Below, one piece after another: positions 49,283 through 58,916 of a DNA stretch of 64,000 nucleotides. The stretch spans positions 1 through 64,000 of IMG/VR virus record IMGVR_UViG_3300022872_000001; one strand, 5' to 3'. Source of the DNA: a virus. The notes under the pieces were generated by a model. It was given only the letters and a program-made list of their open reading frames with translations. It was not told the origin of the DNA and did not search any database. How positions within the stretch are numbered: position 1 is the stretch's first letter; the number at the start of each line of letters is the position of its first letter. Made by a program: the position numbers and the translations under genes.

Positions 49283-51004
49283 ATGAAAAACCGTTTCAAG
49301 ATTGCGGCGAAACGGCTAATCGTTAATGTGGCGTCGTCTCACGGGATGGCGCCTCTCGACGTTTTGGCTATCCACAAATATGCTAGGACACAGAAATCCT
49401 ACAATCCTGCGTCCGTATTTGGTACATGTCTGTATGCTTACAAGGAGCAGCTATATCCTAAAACGATCAAACGATTCCTAAAAGGCAAAACTTCGGAAGC
49501 TTTGAAAGAAACGCAATACCTCAAAGCCAGAGATAAATTTGTTGATGGTCGTTACGGCTTTGCATTTGATTTTATAAATAATTTTTACGTCAAGCAATTC
49601 ATTGCTTTGTTCAATGACGAAGAGAAAAAGCAGCCTGTTTTCGGTTATACACAGTTGAATACTGCATTGACCAAACCTCAGCAAATTGTACGGGAACAGA
49701 TAAGGGAAAAGTCTCCCACATCTTCCTCTATAATTATTCCTACTTCGAAAGAAGTAGCGGCACTAACAAATAAGCTGCCGTCTCCTGTTATCTTTGATTC
49801 AATAAAATGGACTAAGCAACAGGCTAATGCCCTCAAACTTATCTATGCTTGGTTGCGCGACTCTAATCGAAAACCAATCTTCCGACTCTTCGGATACGCA
49901 GGTGTAGGTAAGACGTTCCTAGCCAAAGCTATTGCGGCTTTCGTTTATAACGAAGCAGGCAAACGTAATGTGCCTAAAGGGGATGTCCTATTCGCGGCTT
50001 ATACAGGCAAGGCTGCGTCGGTAATGCGACGTAATGAATGCGTAGGTGCCTCCACTCTCCACTCTTTATTATACAAACCTATCATCGATCCTGGTACAGG
50101 CAGGTGCACTGGTTTCATGCTTAATGGTGACTCGGTATTGGCACATGCCTCCGTTCTAATCGTAGACGAGGTATCCATGGTCAATGAGGAATTAGGTAAG
50201 GACGCGGAAGCTTTTAATATCCCTATCCTTTGCTTAGGTGATCCTGGTCAGCTTGATCCAATTGAAGGGTACGGATATTTCACCTCTGTGGAGCCGGACG
50301 TAATGCTCACAGATATTCAGCGCCAGGCAAAAGATAATCCCATCATTCACTTAGCAACCCGAGTGCGTGAAGGTAAATCTCTTAAAACTGGCAAGTATGG
50401 ATCCTCAAGAGTCATCGATACCTTATATACGCCAGCCTCCAAGATGGCTAAGTTCGATCAAATCATTGTTGGTCGTAATGATACTCGCAGGTCAATCAAT
50501 CAAACGATGCGCAAGCATTATGGATACTTCAAAGAATCCTCTATGTATCCTGTTGAAGGTGAACGGTTAATCTGTTTGAAAAATAATAAGACCAATGGTT
50601 TATACAATGGCACTATGTGGGTTGCCGGTAAATCGTCCATCCGTAAAGTATTGATTCCTAAATTCAAAGGATCTTATAGCAAGATTACAGGTTCTTTGGA
50701 TGTGTTAGCTTTCAAGGTAACCAGCGAGGACGAATTGACTCCGGAAGGTACACCAGTAATTATCGATACCCAATGCAGTCCTCATATGTTCAATCTTGGT
50801 TTACCTGAACCTGACTTTAGGGAACGTATTAGCTGTGATGAGTTCGCCTACGGTTATGCAGCCACTGTGCATAAGATGCAAGGGTCCCAATGTCGACGGG
50901 TGTTCCTAAAAGATGAAAGTGCCGCCTTTGGACGGAATGCATGGAAACATCTTTATACGGGAATCACGCGAGCTATTGAGGATATTACCATAGCGCTTGC
51001 ATAG
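49283..51004 (+). CDS. SF1 helicase, Dda/RecD-like
   Basis: Walker A FGYAGVGKT is at residues 203-211, TGKAASVMR and LIVDEVSMV follow (motifs Ia and II), then GDPGQLDPI (motif III), and YAATVHKMQGSQ near the C-terminus (motif V region). This is the T4 Dda-type 5'-3' helicase that clears proteins from forks. The first 170 residues are an extra, basic helical domain not present in Dda. It is placed just before the DNA polymerase genes. Confidence 0.88.
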   Translation: MKNRFKIAAKRLIVNVASSHGMAPLDVLAIHKYARTQKSYNPASVFGTCLYAYKEQLYPKTIKRFLKGKTSEALKETQYLKARDKFVDGRYGFAFDFINNFYVKQFIALFNDEEKKQPVFGYTQLNTALTKPQQIVREQIREKSPTSSSIIIPTSKEVAALTNKLPSPVIFDSIKWTKQQANALKLIYAWLRDSNRKPIFRLFGYAGVGKTFLAKAIAAFVYNEAGKRNVPKGDVLFAAYTGKAASVMRRNECVGASTLHSLLYKPIIDPGTGRCTGFMLNGDSVLAHASVLIVDEVSMVNEELGKDAEAFNIPILCLGDPGQLDPIEGYGYFTSVEPDVMLTDIQRQAKDNPIIHLATRVREGKSLKTGKYGSSRVIDTLYTPASKMAKFDQIIVGRNDTRRSINQTMRKHYGYFKESSMYPVEGERLICLKNNKTNGLYNGTMWVAGKSSIRKVLIPKFKGSYSKITGSLDVLAFKVTSEDELTPEGTPVIIDTQCSPHMFNLGLPEPDFRERISCDEFAYGYAATVHKMQGSQCRRVFLKDESAAFGRNAWKHLYTGITRAIEDITIALA

Positions 51005-51010
51005 TAAATA
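51003..51010 (+). promoter_or_regulatory. AGTAAATA box, proposed phage promoter
   Basis: ATAGTAAATAGAGG overlaps the stop of the helicase gene, 19 bases before the next ATG. Confidence 0.5.
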
Positions 51011-51028
51011 GAGGGTAAGGAGAATAGC

Positions 51029-51385
51029 ATGAATGTGAACAAGCAATTATTGGAAGAGGCTGCCTCGGCCGCAGGGCATACACTAGTATGGTCATACGAC
51101 GAGAGTTTATGTTTTCTTACCGATACCTGGGAGGGATGTTTTAACCATGACGAACCGTGGAACCCTATTCGTATGGATGCAGATGCCTTTCGTTTGCAGG
51201 TGAAACTTAAGATGTTAGTAATCTGGCTACCCCTACACGTGCGGGTTAGGTGTGGAAATATACATGCCCTAGAATTTATAGGAAGTTATGCTAATAGCGA
51301 AGATCCTTATAGAGACGCTGCACGCAGAGCTATTACACGGTGCGCAGCTAGGTATGCACCCACTAAGGAATTACACAATGCTTGA
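51029..51385 (+). CDS. Hypothetical protein, 118 aa
   Basis: AAGGAG site before the ATG. Alpha/beta with several Trp and Cys. Its end overlaps the polymerase start by eight bases. Confidence 0.7.
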   Translation: MNVNKQLLEEAASAAGHTLVWSYDESLCFLTDTWEGCFNHDEPWNPIRMDADAFRLQVKLKMLVIWLPLHVRVRCGNIHALEFIGSYANSEDPYRDAARRAITRCAARYAPTKELHNA

Positions 51386-53651
51386 CTCAAGTTTCACCTA
51401 TAAATTCGATAGTCCCAACGCCTATGATTTAACTCTTAAGCGTTGCTCGAATTGGAAGAATGAAAAGAAACGTGTGCTAATCATTATGCAGACGGTCGAT
51501 GGCCGCGATCTTCGCGCTAAGGCAATGCTGGGTGATAAGTTGACTAGTAATACAATGCATAATGCAATTAAGTACGCGCGCGGTATTGCTCGTACCTACA
51601 CAGAAAAAGGATTAAACGATGTAGCCTTTAGTGTTGTGCCCTTTCACCAATACAAACATCTCCATTTACCCTCCGGTCCTCGTCGCGCTGCCGAAGCTGC
51701 ATTCGCTCACCACGTCCACGCAATGATTGGTAAACTTAAACCAACGCACATATTGGTTTCAGGTGATAACGCAATGCATGCCTTGTTTCCAGCTATTGAT
51801 AAGCATGCATACAAACGCGGTTGGGTTCATGAATTACAATCAGGTGATCTTAAGGTAAAGGTAGTCTCCACGCTTGACATGGCACGCTTACTGGAGAAGC
51901 AAGGTCAACACGCAAACCTACTTGGATTTTGGTGCCGACATTTATGTAATCTTTTGATTGGTCGATTACCTCATGACCTTTCTCATGTTAAAGCAAAGCC
52001 TATCTATGTTAATACTCTGGAGAAGTTCGATAAGGTCATGGATCTCGTTGAATCTTCCTCTATCGTGGCAACGGATACGGAAACTGCCAACCTTACGGTA
52101 CTGCACAATAAAATCTATACAGTGCAGTTCGCTAGTGATAAATTGCCGTTAAATGGTTACATCATTCCATACAAGCATCCTCAGACGCCTTGGAATAAGG
52201 AAGAATTAAAACACGTCAGAAAACGTCTAACGAAGTTCTTTAGCAGTAAGAAAGGTCCAGAACTTGTTACGTTTAATGGTATGTTTGATTTACGTGTCAT
52301 TCGTCGGCAGTTCAAGCTTCCAATTATTTGGAATCGTGTTTGGGAAATTACAGCAGGTGAACACAACCTGGATGAGAATATTTCCTCCCTCTCCAGCTTC
52401 GGTGCCAAACCTGGTGGCTTGGCTGCTGTCTATTGTTCGTATGGTAATGAATTCTACTACACAGCCGAGTTCGGTAAGGATGAGAGAGCCACAATCTCTC
52501 ACGTAAATATTAATAAGAACAAAGGCTTTCAGTTTTACGCAGCTACTGACGTTGTATCTATTCTAGCGCTTAGAAATGCTCAGATTGAAAAAGCTGACCA
52601 TCAGTTTATCCAAGGTAAGAAGTACGGCCCGTATTTTAAACGCCATGTACTCTACCAAATGAGTGACACTGCGCATCAACTATCCCACTTAGCTGAGGAT
52701 GGTTCCTATGTTGACGCAAAATACCTGCGACATCTGATTGGTGCAGATTCTCCCTTGCGAAAGGAGTTGCGAGTCCTTGATAAGGATATGCGTAACTTCC
52801 CTGATATGCAGGAAGCTAATCGTGTACTTCTGGCTAATTCGGGTTTGAAATCCAAAGGCTTATTCGGTGCAGCTCGACAAGCCACTAATTGGATGCTTCG
52901 CGTATCTAAGACAGCGCATTTACGTATTCTGTTCTTTGATGTAATGAAGCTGGAAGCTGTATCTGAAACTGACGGTGGGGAACCTTCTACAGATAAGGAA
53001 TTCGTTAATGAATACAAGGATACCAACATCGTTGTGGACGCGTATGGTCAGTATGCAGCCTTAGCCAAGCTACTGAGTACCTACGCTAAGGGTTGGTACA
53101 AAAAACTAACTACATCAAAGGATTCGATTACTGACGGTCATCTTAGACCTCAGTACACCTTCTTTGATGTAGATACAGGACGTTTGGCTTGTAAGAATCC
53201 TAATCTGCAAACAATTCCATCCAGGTCTAAGCTAGCTAAGATCATTAAACGGATGTTCGTTGCTCCTCCGGGTGCCATGCTCGTAAGGTTCGATTATAGT
53301 GCCCATGAAGTTCGTGGTTGGTCGATTGTTAGTGGTGATAAGGCATTAGCCGAAGTGTTCCGAATGGGTCAAAAGCTTCGGCAGATCTTCATTCAAGATC
53401 CTTCGGAAGCAAATGCCAAAGCTGTCAAAGAAAAGGGCGATGTTCATCTTTTGAACGTAAAAAGATTATTTAATAAAATCGTCGAAAAGAAACATCCATT
53501 ACGTGATGCGGTCAAAGCTGTTATCTTTGGACTTTTATACGGAAAGTCTACCCAATCATTAGGTGTCGATACTAAGAAGGGTGACCTGGATGCTATCAAA
53601 GGCACGCTTAATGCCTTGCGTAAGGAACTCAAACAATTGGAGAAGGTATGA
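51378..53651 (+). CDS. Family A DNA polymerase, N-terminal part (exonuclease, motifs A and B)
   Basis: Residues 30-190 form an alpha/beta domain (VLIIMQTVDG, HILVSGDNAMHAL) that recalls the uracil-DNA glycosylase fold fused to some phage polymerases. The 3'-5' exonuclease follows with ATDTE (D233, E235), FNGMFDLR and ATDVVS. The polymerase core has FDYSAHE (motif A, D639) and R709-x3-K713-x3-F717-x3-YG (motif B, O-helix). The gene ends 36 residues after motif B; motif C is in a separate gene at 54281. Start at 51378 has AAGGA upstream. The stop overlaps the next ATG. Catalysis must need both products. Confidence 0.9.
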   Translation: MLDSSFTYKFDSPNAYDLTLKRCSNWKNEKKRVLIIMQTVDGRDLRAKAMLGDKLTSNTMHNAIKYARGIARTYTEKGLNDVAFSVVPFHQYKHLHLPSGPRRAAEAAFAHHVHAMIGKLKPTHILVSGDNAMHALFPAIDKHAYKRGWVHELQSGDLKVKVVSTLDMARLLEKQGQHANLLGFWCRHLCNLLIGRLPHDLSHVKAKPIYVNTLEKFDKVMDLVESSSIVATDTETANLTVLHNKIYTVQFASDKLPLNGYIIPYKHPQTPWNKEELKHVRKRLTKFFSSKKGPELVTFNGMFDLRVIRRQFKLPIIWNRVWEITAGEHNLDENISSLSSFGAKPGGLAAVYCSYGNEFYYTAEFGKDERATISHVNINKNKGFQFYAATDVVSILALRNAQIEKADHQFIQGKKYGPYFKRHVLYQMSDTAHQLSHLAEDGSYVDAKYLRHLIGADSPLRKELRVLDKDMRNFPDMQEANRVLLANSGLKSKGLFGAARQATNWMLRVSKTAHLRILFFDVMKLEAVSETDGGEPSTDKEFVNEYKDTNIVVDAYGQYAALAKLLSTYAKGWYKKLTTSKDSITDGHLRPQYTFFDVDTGRLACKNPNLQTIPSRSKLAKIIKRMFVAPPGAMLVRFDYSAHEVRGWSIVSGDKALAEVFRMGQKLRQIFIQDPSEANAKAVKEKGDVHLLNVKRLFNKIVEKKHPLRDAVKAVIFGLLYGKSTQSLGVDTKKGDLDAIKGTLNALRKELKQLEKV

Positions 53652-54055
53652 ATGACATCGTAGTGGTTAAGCCAGGTGAAGGGGTCATAATTGATCCAGC
53701 TGCTAAACTTCAATACACCAAACACTTTCCAAATCGCTATACGGTAGTAGCAACTCCTTCAGATTACCATGTAGCTTATAAAATCTATGAAATCGCTGGT
53801 TGGGCAGGTAAGACTTCGGATAAGAATCTGGATACTCCTTTATACGGCGAAGACTTCACTGAAGGTATCGATGGGATTGATACGGTTATCAGTGGTTCGG
53901 TAAAATGGGATGGTTGCAGCAATTGGAGTTTTGATGAGACTGCACGCGGCCATATGACCCACGGATGTAGCAAAGAGGACATATTGAGTATAGGCCTTAT
54001 TCTTGGCGAATGCTGGGAATGGACGAAAGAACTTTGCCCTAATTGGAGTTACTAA
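53648..54055 (+). CDS. Hypothetical protein inserted in polymerase locus, 135 aa
   Basis: ATGA overlap with the first polymerase gene. Mixed alpha/beta with many Trp. It has no intein, HNH or other homing motif that I recognise. Confidence 0.75.
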   Translation: MNDIVVVKPGEGVIIDPAAKLQYTKHFPNRYTVVATPSDYHVAYKIYEIAGWAGKTSDKNLDTPLYGEDFTEGIDGIDTVISGSVKWDGCSNWSFDETARGHMTHGCSKEDILSIGLILGECWEWTKELCPNWSY

Positions 54056-54288
54056 TGGAATCACCTTCTCTAATTAGTTTTCTGATATACCTAGCAACCA
54101 GTGCGTATATAATTGCGGTCTATTTTGCAGGTGGGCGTCGCCGCAACGATAATTCGTTATCGTGCATATTTATGGCCATCTCCATATTTTGCATATTCAA
54201 CATCTTTATGCCTTTGAATCTGGCAGTGTGGTTAGCCATATCATGTATTTGTTGGTTCGTACTAATCATGAGGAATAGAAATGGCTAA
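54055..54288 (+). CDS. Small membrane protein inserted in polymerase locus, 77 aa
   Basis: TAATG overlap with the previous stop, GGAG site upstream. Two or three hydrophobic segments cover most of the length. No family recognised. Confidence 0.7.
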   Translation: MESPSLISFLIYLATSAYIIAVYFAGGRRRNDNSLSCIFMAISIFCIFNIFMPLNLAVWLAISCICWFVLIMRNRNG

Positions 54289-55159
54289 GGTACTAGAGAA
54301 ACCTGTTGAACTCACAGGTAAAGCAAGGCAAAAACGTATTGAAGAGATCAAAACTTTAATTAAGAAGGAAGAGAAAGCTTTAGCTGTTTTGATTGCCGAA
54401 GACCGTACACCTTATGCGCAGGACATTGTTGATCGTATGTTCACTGAATTCCCTAAGGGTGCGCAGTGGACTAACAAGATGAAGAAATTGGCGGAGGAAG
54501 AATTCTATGTCTTCTCACCAATCGGACGCAAGCGTAATCTCTTCGCAGCAATGACTCAAGATCAAGCTATTGTTGCACGCCAGGTTCGCCGTGGCACCAA
54601 TGCTCCTATTCAAGGTTTCGCTTCGGAGATTAGCGTTAAGGCTGGTCGCGTGGTTTATGAAACATACTACGAACACTTGCCGACCTTCTGTGAATTGATG
54701 GAGGTAGACTACGATCCGTGGGAATGGCGTGTACCTTACAATCGAATCGTACATGATGCTTCCTATTACGCCGTGCCCTTCAAAATGGTAATACCTTTCG
54801 TGCATATCCTGCAATACGATACTACATACGGAATTACCAAACGTTACAAAGAGGAATTCGGTGTTGCCTTTACAGTAGAGCCAGAGATCGAGATCGACTT
54901 TGGTGCTCGTGATGACAATACATTCGGTTGGGACTGGTCCATTCCTTCCATTGTAGATTCCATGGATAAGTCCTTGCAAGATATGATTGAATTGAAAATC
55001 CTTAGAGAAAATAAGGAGAAGATCATGAAACAAATTTTCAAGCCATGGGCGAATAAGAAGTTTCGCCATTACCTGCAAGAACATTTCCCCCTACTCGGTG
55101 TTACCGATTTAGATAAACAAATTGTGGACGCCATTCGCCCCATTTATAAGAAAGAATAA
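54281..55159 (+). CDS. Family A DNA polymerase, C-terminal part (motif C)
   Basis: Begins with a charged helix, then continues the polymerase fold: YAQDIVDRMFTEFP, FYVFSPIGRKRNL, RRGTNAPIQGFASEI and motif C IVHDAS (H158, D159). The usual Glu after HD is Ala here. It fits exactly onto the end of the gene at 51378-53651, so together they give one full polymerase. No residues at the junction suggest an intein. Two unrelated genes lie between the parts. Confidence 0.88.
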   Translation: MAKVLEKPVELTGKARQKRIEEIKTLIKKEEKALAVLIAEDRTPYAQDIVDRMFTEFPKGAQWTNKMKKLAEEEFYVFSPIGRKRNLFAAMTQDQAIVARQVRRGTNAPIQGFASEISVKAGRVVYETYYEHLPTFCELMEVDYDPWEWRVPYNRIVHDASYYAVPFKMVIPFVHILQYDTTYGITKRYKEEFGVAFTVEPEIEIDFGARDDNTFGWDWSIPSIVDSMDKSLQDMIELKILRENKEKIMKQIFKPWANKKFRHYLQEHFPLLGVTDLDKQIVDAIRPIYKKE

Positions 55160-55163
55160 ACCA

Positions 55164-55568
55164 ATGGACTCGCCTAATATTGAAGAACAGTACGGTAGGT
55201 ATCAGATTCGTATAATTAGTGCAATGACGTTAATCATAACTGATCTCTACCATACGCTGCATTATATGTTCTTCATAACCCCCGTCGAGTCCGGTTTCAC
55301 CAATTTCCAGATAACACTAGCATTGACCAGCACTCGCCCTGAGCATCTCCTGAATGAACGATTCGTTGTATTCGACCAGGAGATATTCTCGTGCTACGCG
55401 TTCCTTGCATATGATCGTGAGCGTATAAATATAACTCGCACCATCATTAGTCAGTTCACCAATGATTTTGAAATTTCAAACCCTGTTGAACTTGCAGCCG
55501 AGCTCGGTGGAACAATCTTCCACGAGACGTTCATGCTCCCTAAATTACCAAAGTCTTCCTACTCATGA
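55164..55568 (+). CDS. Hypothetical protein, 134 aa
   Basis: ATG at 55164, four bases after the polymerase stop. Helical. No family recognised. Confidence 0.65.
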   Translation: MDSPNIEEQYGRYQIRIISAMTLIITDLYHTLHYMFFITPVESGFTNFQITLALTSTRPEHLLNERFVVFDQEIFSCYAFLAYDRERINITRTIISQFTNDFEISNPVELAAELGGTIFHETFMLPKLPKSSYS

Positions 55569-56266
55569 TAACCCAATTCTTCGCAGGAACTCTTGTCCTT
55601 CATGCGCGTCGGCGTGTATCTGATTTTGAGATTCCGGAATTCCGTGACTGCTACAAACAACGAGGACAACACGTTCCTGGTCAGTATAATGGTTACTGGA
55701 CTTTACATACCTCGATATCCGATTCTGCTTCCATATATCTGCCTCAGCGCTACAAGCATATGCAGACGCTATGCACCGATACCGAAATGATATGGCATAT
55801 TCAGAAAGGTCTTGAATCTCTTGATTCTTTGTATGAAGGTTCCCGACAGCTCTATAAGTTGCAGAAATTGATCGAATCCTTAGATTCCAAATCCTACGGC
55901 GCTGTAGTAAATATAGAAGCAACAACAGCAAATGGTCAAGCCACACCTGGCAGCTTCTATATTTTAAGCAACCGATTACCCGTATATGTGGCTTTAGTGT
56001 TTGACCAGGAAGAGGAATCTGTTCGCCTTGTTTGGGCTACCTTTGATATTGTTGCAAAGTTGCGAACATCAAGTATTAATCCGAATCGTTTTGTTTTCTT
56101 CCGATTTCCTGTAGCAGTTTCACGTCCTTTATTTCTGCCCTCTCAGGTACTATGTCAGCGTTGGTACAACTTCACGAAAACCTTTAAGGATAAACCTCTA
56201 GGTTTGCTGACGGCGTGTAATGCCTTTGAGAATTTTCTGTTTAAAGATCCTAAGATTGCCTATTAA
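55565..56266 (+). CDS. Hypothetical protein, 233 aa
   Basis: ATGA overlap with the previous stop. Mixed fold. No family recognised. Confidence 0.7.
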   Translation: MITQFFAGTLVLHARRRVSDFEIPEFRDCYKQRGQHVPGQYNGYWTLHTSISDSASIYLPQRYKHMQTLCTDTEMIWHIQKGLESLDSLYEGSRQLYKLQKLIESLDSKSYGAVVNIEATTANGQATPGSFYILSNRLPVYVALVFDQEEESVRLVWATFDIVAKLRTSSINPNRFVFFRFPVAVSRPLFLPSQVLCQRWYNFTKTFKDKPLGLLTACNAFENFLFKDPKIAY

Positions 56267-56268
56267 TT

Positions 56269-57288
56269 ATGGATGCCGTCGAACGGTCAAAACGCTTAGC
56301 GTTCGTTAAAGAACAATTAGCAATGTACGGTGGAAAGAAGGTAGTTCATGCCGACTACCATTTTATCAGTTGTCCTTTCCATAATGAGAAGACACCCTCT
56401 GCCCGTATATTTCATTACCCTGATTCAAATAGCCCAGGTTCCATGAAATGTTATGGATGCGGTGCCAGCAAACCTTGGGATGAACTTGCTCCTGTAATTG
56501 GCCTCCTACCTTATAAACGAGGTAAGCCAAAGGATGAGTATGCAATGATGTCCCTATCTTCCGTGGAACGCTTGGTCGAATATGACGAGAGTTCCTTGAA
56601 GAAGGAGCGCATGAGATTTAAGAAACTGAAGGCAGGTCAGGTGTGGCGACATATTAAGACCGACCTTCTAATGCGATTCGAAGCAAAGCAGTGCAAGGTA
56701 TGGAGCGAGGAGTACCAGGCTTGGGGTGCAACGATGATGTACCTTCCGTGCCATATAAATGGTGAGCTTGTAGGTTACATCAAAGCCCGTTTGGAGAAAC
56801 ACGACACCAAACCTTCCTACATAAATGCCAGTGGTAAATGGTCTAAGACGCATGGTCTATTCCCTTTTGATTATGCGGTCAAGGTGATGAAACGCAAGAA
56901 GTCATCTACAATGATACTGGTAGAAGGTCCACGCGATGCTCTCAGGTTATTGCAAATGGGAATTCCTGCAATGTGTATCTTGGGTACACAATCATTCAGC
57001 CAGAATAAAGCAAAGCTGTTAGAGTTAGCAGGCATTACTCGTGTCGTTTTATTCTTTGATGGTGATGAAGCCGGCATCAAGGCAACCGAGAAGGTAAAAC
57101 CTATTGTTGAATCGATGCTAGCTGTCCGTGTTCTTAAGCTATGGTCAATGAAAGGTTCACCCTGGAAGAAAGTAAAGGACGCACCGAAACCAAAAGACGC
57201 TGCCAAGAAATTAGGCTTATCTTTATGGGATCCAGGTAACGTAGATAAGGCAATACTAAAGAAAATCAAGGAGAAATATTATGGCTAA
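56269..57288 (+). CDS. DnaG-type primase (zinc finger and TOPRIM)
   Basis: Makes RNA primers. The CHC2-type zinc finger is C35, H38, C61 and C64. The TOPRIM domain has E219 (VEGPRDAL) and DGDEAG at 264-269. At 339 residues it matches stand-alone phage primases such as T4 gp61; no helicase domain is attached and the partner replicative helicase is not in this window. It follows the polymerase operon with only short spacing, consistent with a replication cluster. Confidence 0.9.
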   Translation: MDAVERSKRLAFVKEQLAMYGGKKVVHADYHFISCPFHNEKTPSARIFHYPDSNSPGSMKCYGCGASKPWDELAPVIGLLPYKRGKPKDEYAMMSLSSVERLVEYDESSLKKERMRFKKLKAGQVWRHIKTDLLMRFEAKQCKVWSEEYQAWGATMMYLPCHINGELVGYIKARLEKHDTKPSYINASGKWSKTHGLFPFDYAVKVMKRKKSSTMILVEGPRDALRLLQMGIPAMCILGTQSFSQNKAKLLELAGITRVVLFFDGDEAGIKATEKVKPIVESMLAVRVLKLWSMKGSPWKKVKDAPKPKDAAKKLGLSLWDPGNVDKAILKKIKEKYYG

Positions 57289-57655
57289 ACTGAACTGGTT
57301 ACGTTGGGTACCCGGGCGATTGAATAATGGGTATCGAAAGCTATGTATCATTAGTAGCAGGTATTTGAAGTTTGATATGTACCTTCTGCATTTTCCTGAA
57401 GGTGCAAGTGCACCACATCATCGTGACCCTGCATCTAGGGGATACGAACATCACCGCATTGACATCATCCTGAAAGATTCGGATGTTGGCGGCCGCTTCT
57501 ACATCGGCAAGTCCGCAGTGCGTGGACGTTTCTGCTACTTTCGTCCTGACCATCAAAGCCACAGTATCACTCCTGTACTTGCAGGATCTTTGTGGATGTT
57601 GAGCATTGGTTGGTTGCGGAAGGAAAAGAACGGAGGTGACTTCTATGTGTGCTAA
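57281..57655 (+). CDS. Cupin-like or 2OG-oxygenase-like protein, 124 aa
   Basis: HHRDP near residue 46 supplies an HxD pair; HSITPV near 94 could supply the third ligand of a double-stranded beta-helix iron site. The strand pattern fits. Weak: no extra cofactor residues can be confirmed. Overlaps the primase end by eight bases. Confidence 0.4.
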   Translation: MAKLNWLRWVPGRLNNGYRKLCIISSRYLKFDMYLLHFPEGASAPHHRDPASRGYEHHRIDIILKDSDVGGRFYIGKSAVRGRFCYFRPDHQSHSITPVLAGSLWMLSIGWLRKEKNGGDFYVC

Positions 57656-57887
57656 TTGTGAAGGGCACGATACCTCTCACCTGGAGTTAGCTGTTCGAGT
57701 CATCGGTAATTCCGGGAGTGCCTTGGTTACACGGTTAGGTATTCAGGATAGGGACACCCGTAGCTTGATGGAAGCTTACGTGGTATTAAACAATGAATTG
57801 CGGTCTCTGGGAATTCTTATGAATAACAGTGAATTAGAGACTGCCATAGGTGATGAGGACTTGGAAGATGAGCTGGAAGATGATTGA
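57645..57887 (+). CDS. Hypothetical acidic protein, 80 aa
   Basis: ATG at 57645 with GGAGG upstream. Acidic end. No family recognised. Confidence 0.65.
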   Translation: MCANCEGHDTSHLELAVRVIGNSGSALVTRLGIQDRDTRSLMEAYVVLNNELRSLGILMNNSELETAIGDEDLEDELEDD

Positions 57888-58122
57888 TCCCTCGGAATTA
57901 ATGACAGCCAAAGAATTAGCTTTATTGATTCTTTCCTTGCCAGAAGAACAACAGAATCTTCCATTTACATGGAATGATGACCACCGGCATCCAGTAACAT
58001 TCAAACAAGATATAGACCCTGTTCTAAAGGTTATAAACGTAGAGAACGATACTGCTCACTACTACTCAGCTAACCCATACAGGGAGCCCTCATTCAAGGT
58101 ATTGAGCCTTGGAGAATGTTAA
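57880..58122 (+). CDS. Hypothetical protein, 80 aa
   Basis: ATG at 57880 overlaps the previous stop. No family recognised. Confidence 0.6.
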   Translation: MIDPSELMTAKELALLILSLPEEQQNLPFTWNDDHRHPVTFKQDIDPVLKVINVENDTAHYYSANPYREPSFKVLSLGEC

Positions 58123-58160
58123 TCCTATAACGAGTTTTATCCCACACAAGAGGAATTAAA

Positions 58161-58556
58161 ATGAAATGGTATTACAAATTATTGGCTGTACTTGTTCTCA
58201 TCGGTATAATTGCAGCAGGTCTGTTTGCTCTGTACAGTTCAGGCGTCAATGCAGGCAAGTTGATTGGTGATAAGGAAGGATACACGCGTGCTTGGAATGC
58301 CCAGCAAACGGTTATCGACAAGTTGGTCAAGGATACGAATGACGAACGTACCGCGAAAAATGCAAAGATATCTAAGCTGGAGCAAGATGCTTCCATTCGG
58401 GATGCGAAGATTAATACGTTGACTCTTCAAAATCAAACGCATTCAGCTAGCGTCATTGCTGAATACGTCAAGGCTAATGCAACTACCTCAACAACATGCG
58501 GTATGGATAAGGCATCTATGGATGCTTTGATCGAAATTATGGGAGTTCAAAAATGA
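58161..58556 (+). CDS. Inner-membrane spanin (Rz-like)
   Basis: One N-terminal membrane helix (residues 6-27) and a long periplasmic coiled coil, the layout of i-spanins. It overlaps the start of the lipoprotein gene that follows (ATGA), the classical spanin gene arrangement. With its partner it fuses the inner and outer membranes at lysis. No holin or endolysin was recognised near it. Confidence 0.8.
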   Translation: MKWYYKLLAVLVLIGIIAAGLFALYSSGVNAGKLIGDKEGYTRAWNAQQTVIDKLVKDTNDERTAKNAKISKLEQDASIRDAKINTLTLQNQTHSASVIAEYVKANATTSTTCGMDKASMDALIEIMGVQK

Positions 58557-58867
58557 AAAACGCAATCATCATCCTAGCTTTGCTGCTTTCCGCGTGTGGT
58601 AGCCAATCTCAAGATGTTAAACCAAATGATCCTGTTCTCGTGCAGTCGAAGCAGACGGTAGTAATTCCTCAGGAACAGCTACAAGATTGTGCCCCTCTTC
58701 CTCCGCCAGAATCTCGTGACTATTCCAAGAAGGAAATGTTGGATCTTATGTCGCAATGGTGGAACATTCATGTCACCTGTTCGCTGAATAACTCCTCTTT
58801 GATCAAAACAGTCAAAGACGCCTTCAACATCACAGATCCTGCTCCTGTTTCCGTCCCTAGTAAATAA
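58553..58867 (+). CDS. Outer-membrane spanin (Rz1-like lipoprotein)
   Basis: Signal ending in LLSAC with lipidated C15, then a proline-rich stretch (APLPPPES) and a short helix. This is the usual Rz1 pattern: a small outer-membrane lipoprotein encoded right after an i-spanin. Two further cysteines could form a disulphide. Confidence 0.8.
   Translation: MKNAIIILALLLSACGSQSQDVKPNDPVLVQSKQTVVIPQEQLQDCAPLPPPESRDYSKKEMLDLMSQWWNIHVTCSLNNSSLIKTVKDAFNITDPAPVSVPSK
58859..58866 (+). promoter_or_regulatory. AGTAAATA box, proposed phage promoter
   Basis: CTAGTAAATAATAG overlaps the stop of the o-spanin gene, 51 bases before the next ATG. Confidence 0.6.
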
Positions 58868-58916
58868 TAGCAGTAACAAACAATTAACGCATTGACACAC
58901 CCTATAAGGAAATAAA

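Noticed and set aside
53651-54281. Split intein as cause of the divided polymerase
   Set aside because: No intein end motifs at either junction, and the second part starts with its own ribosome site and ATG.
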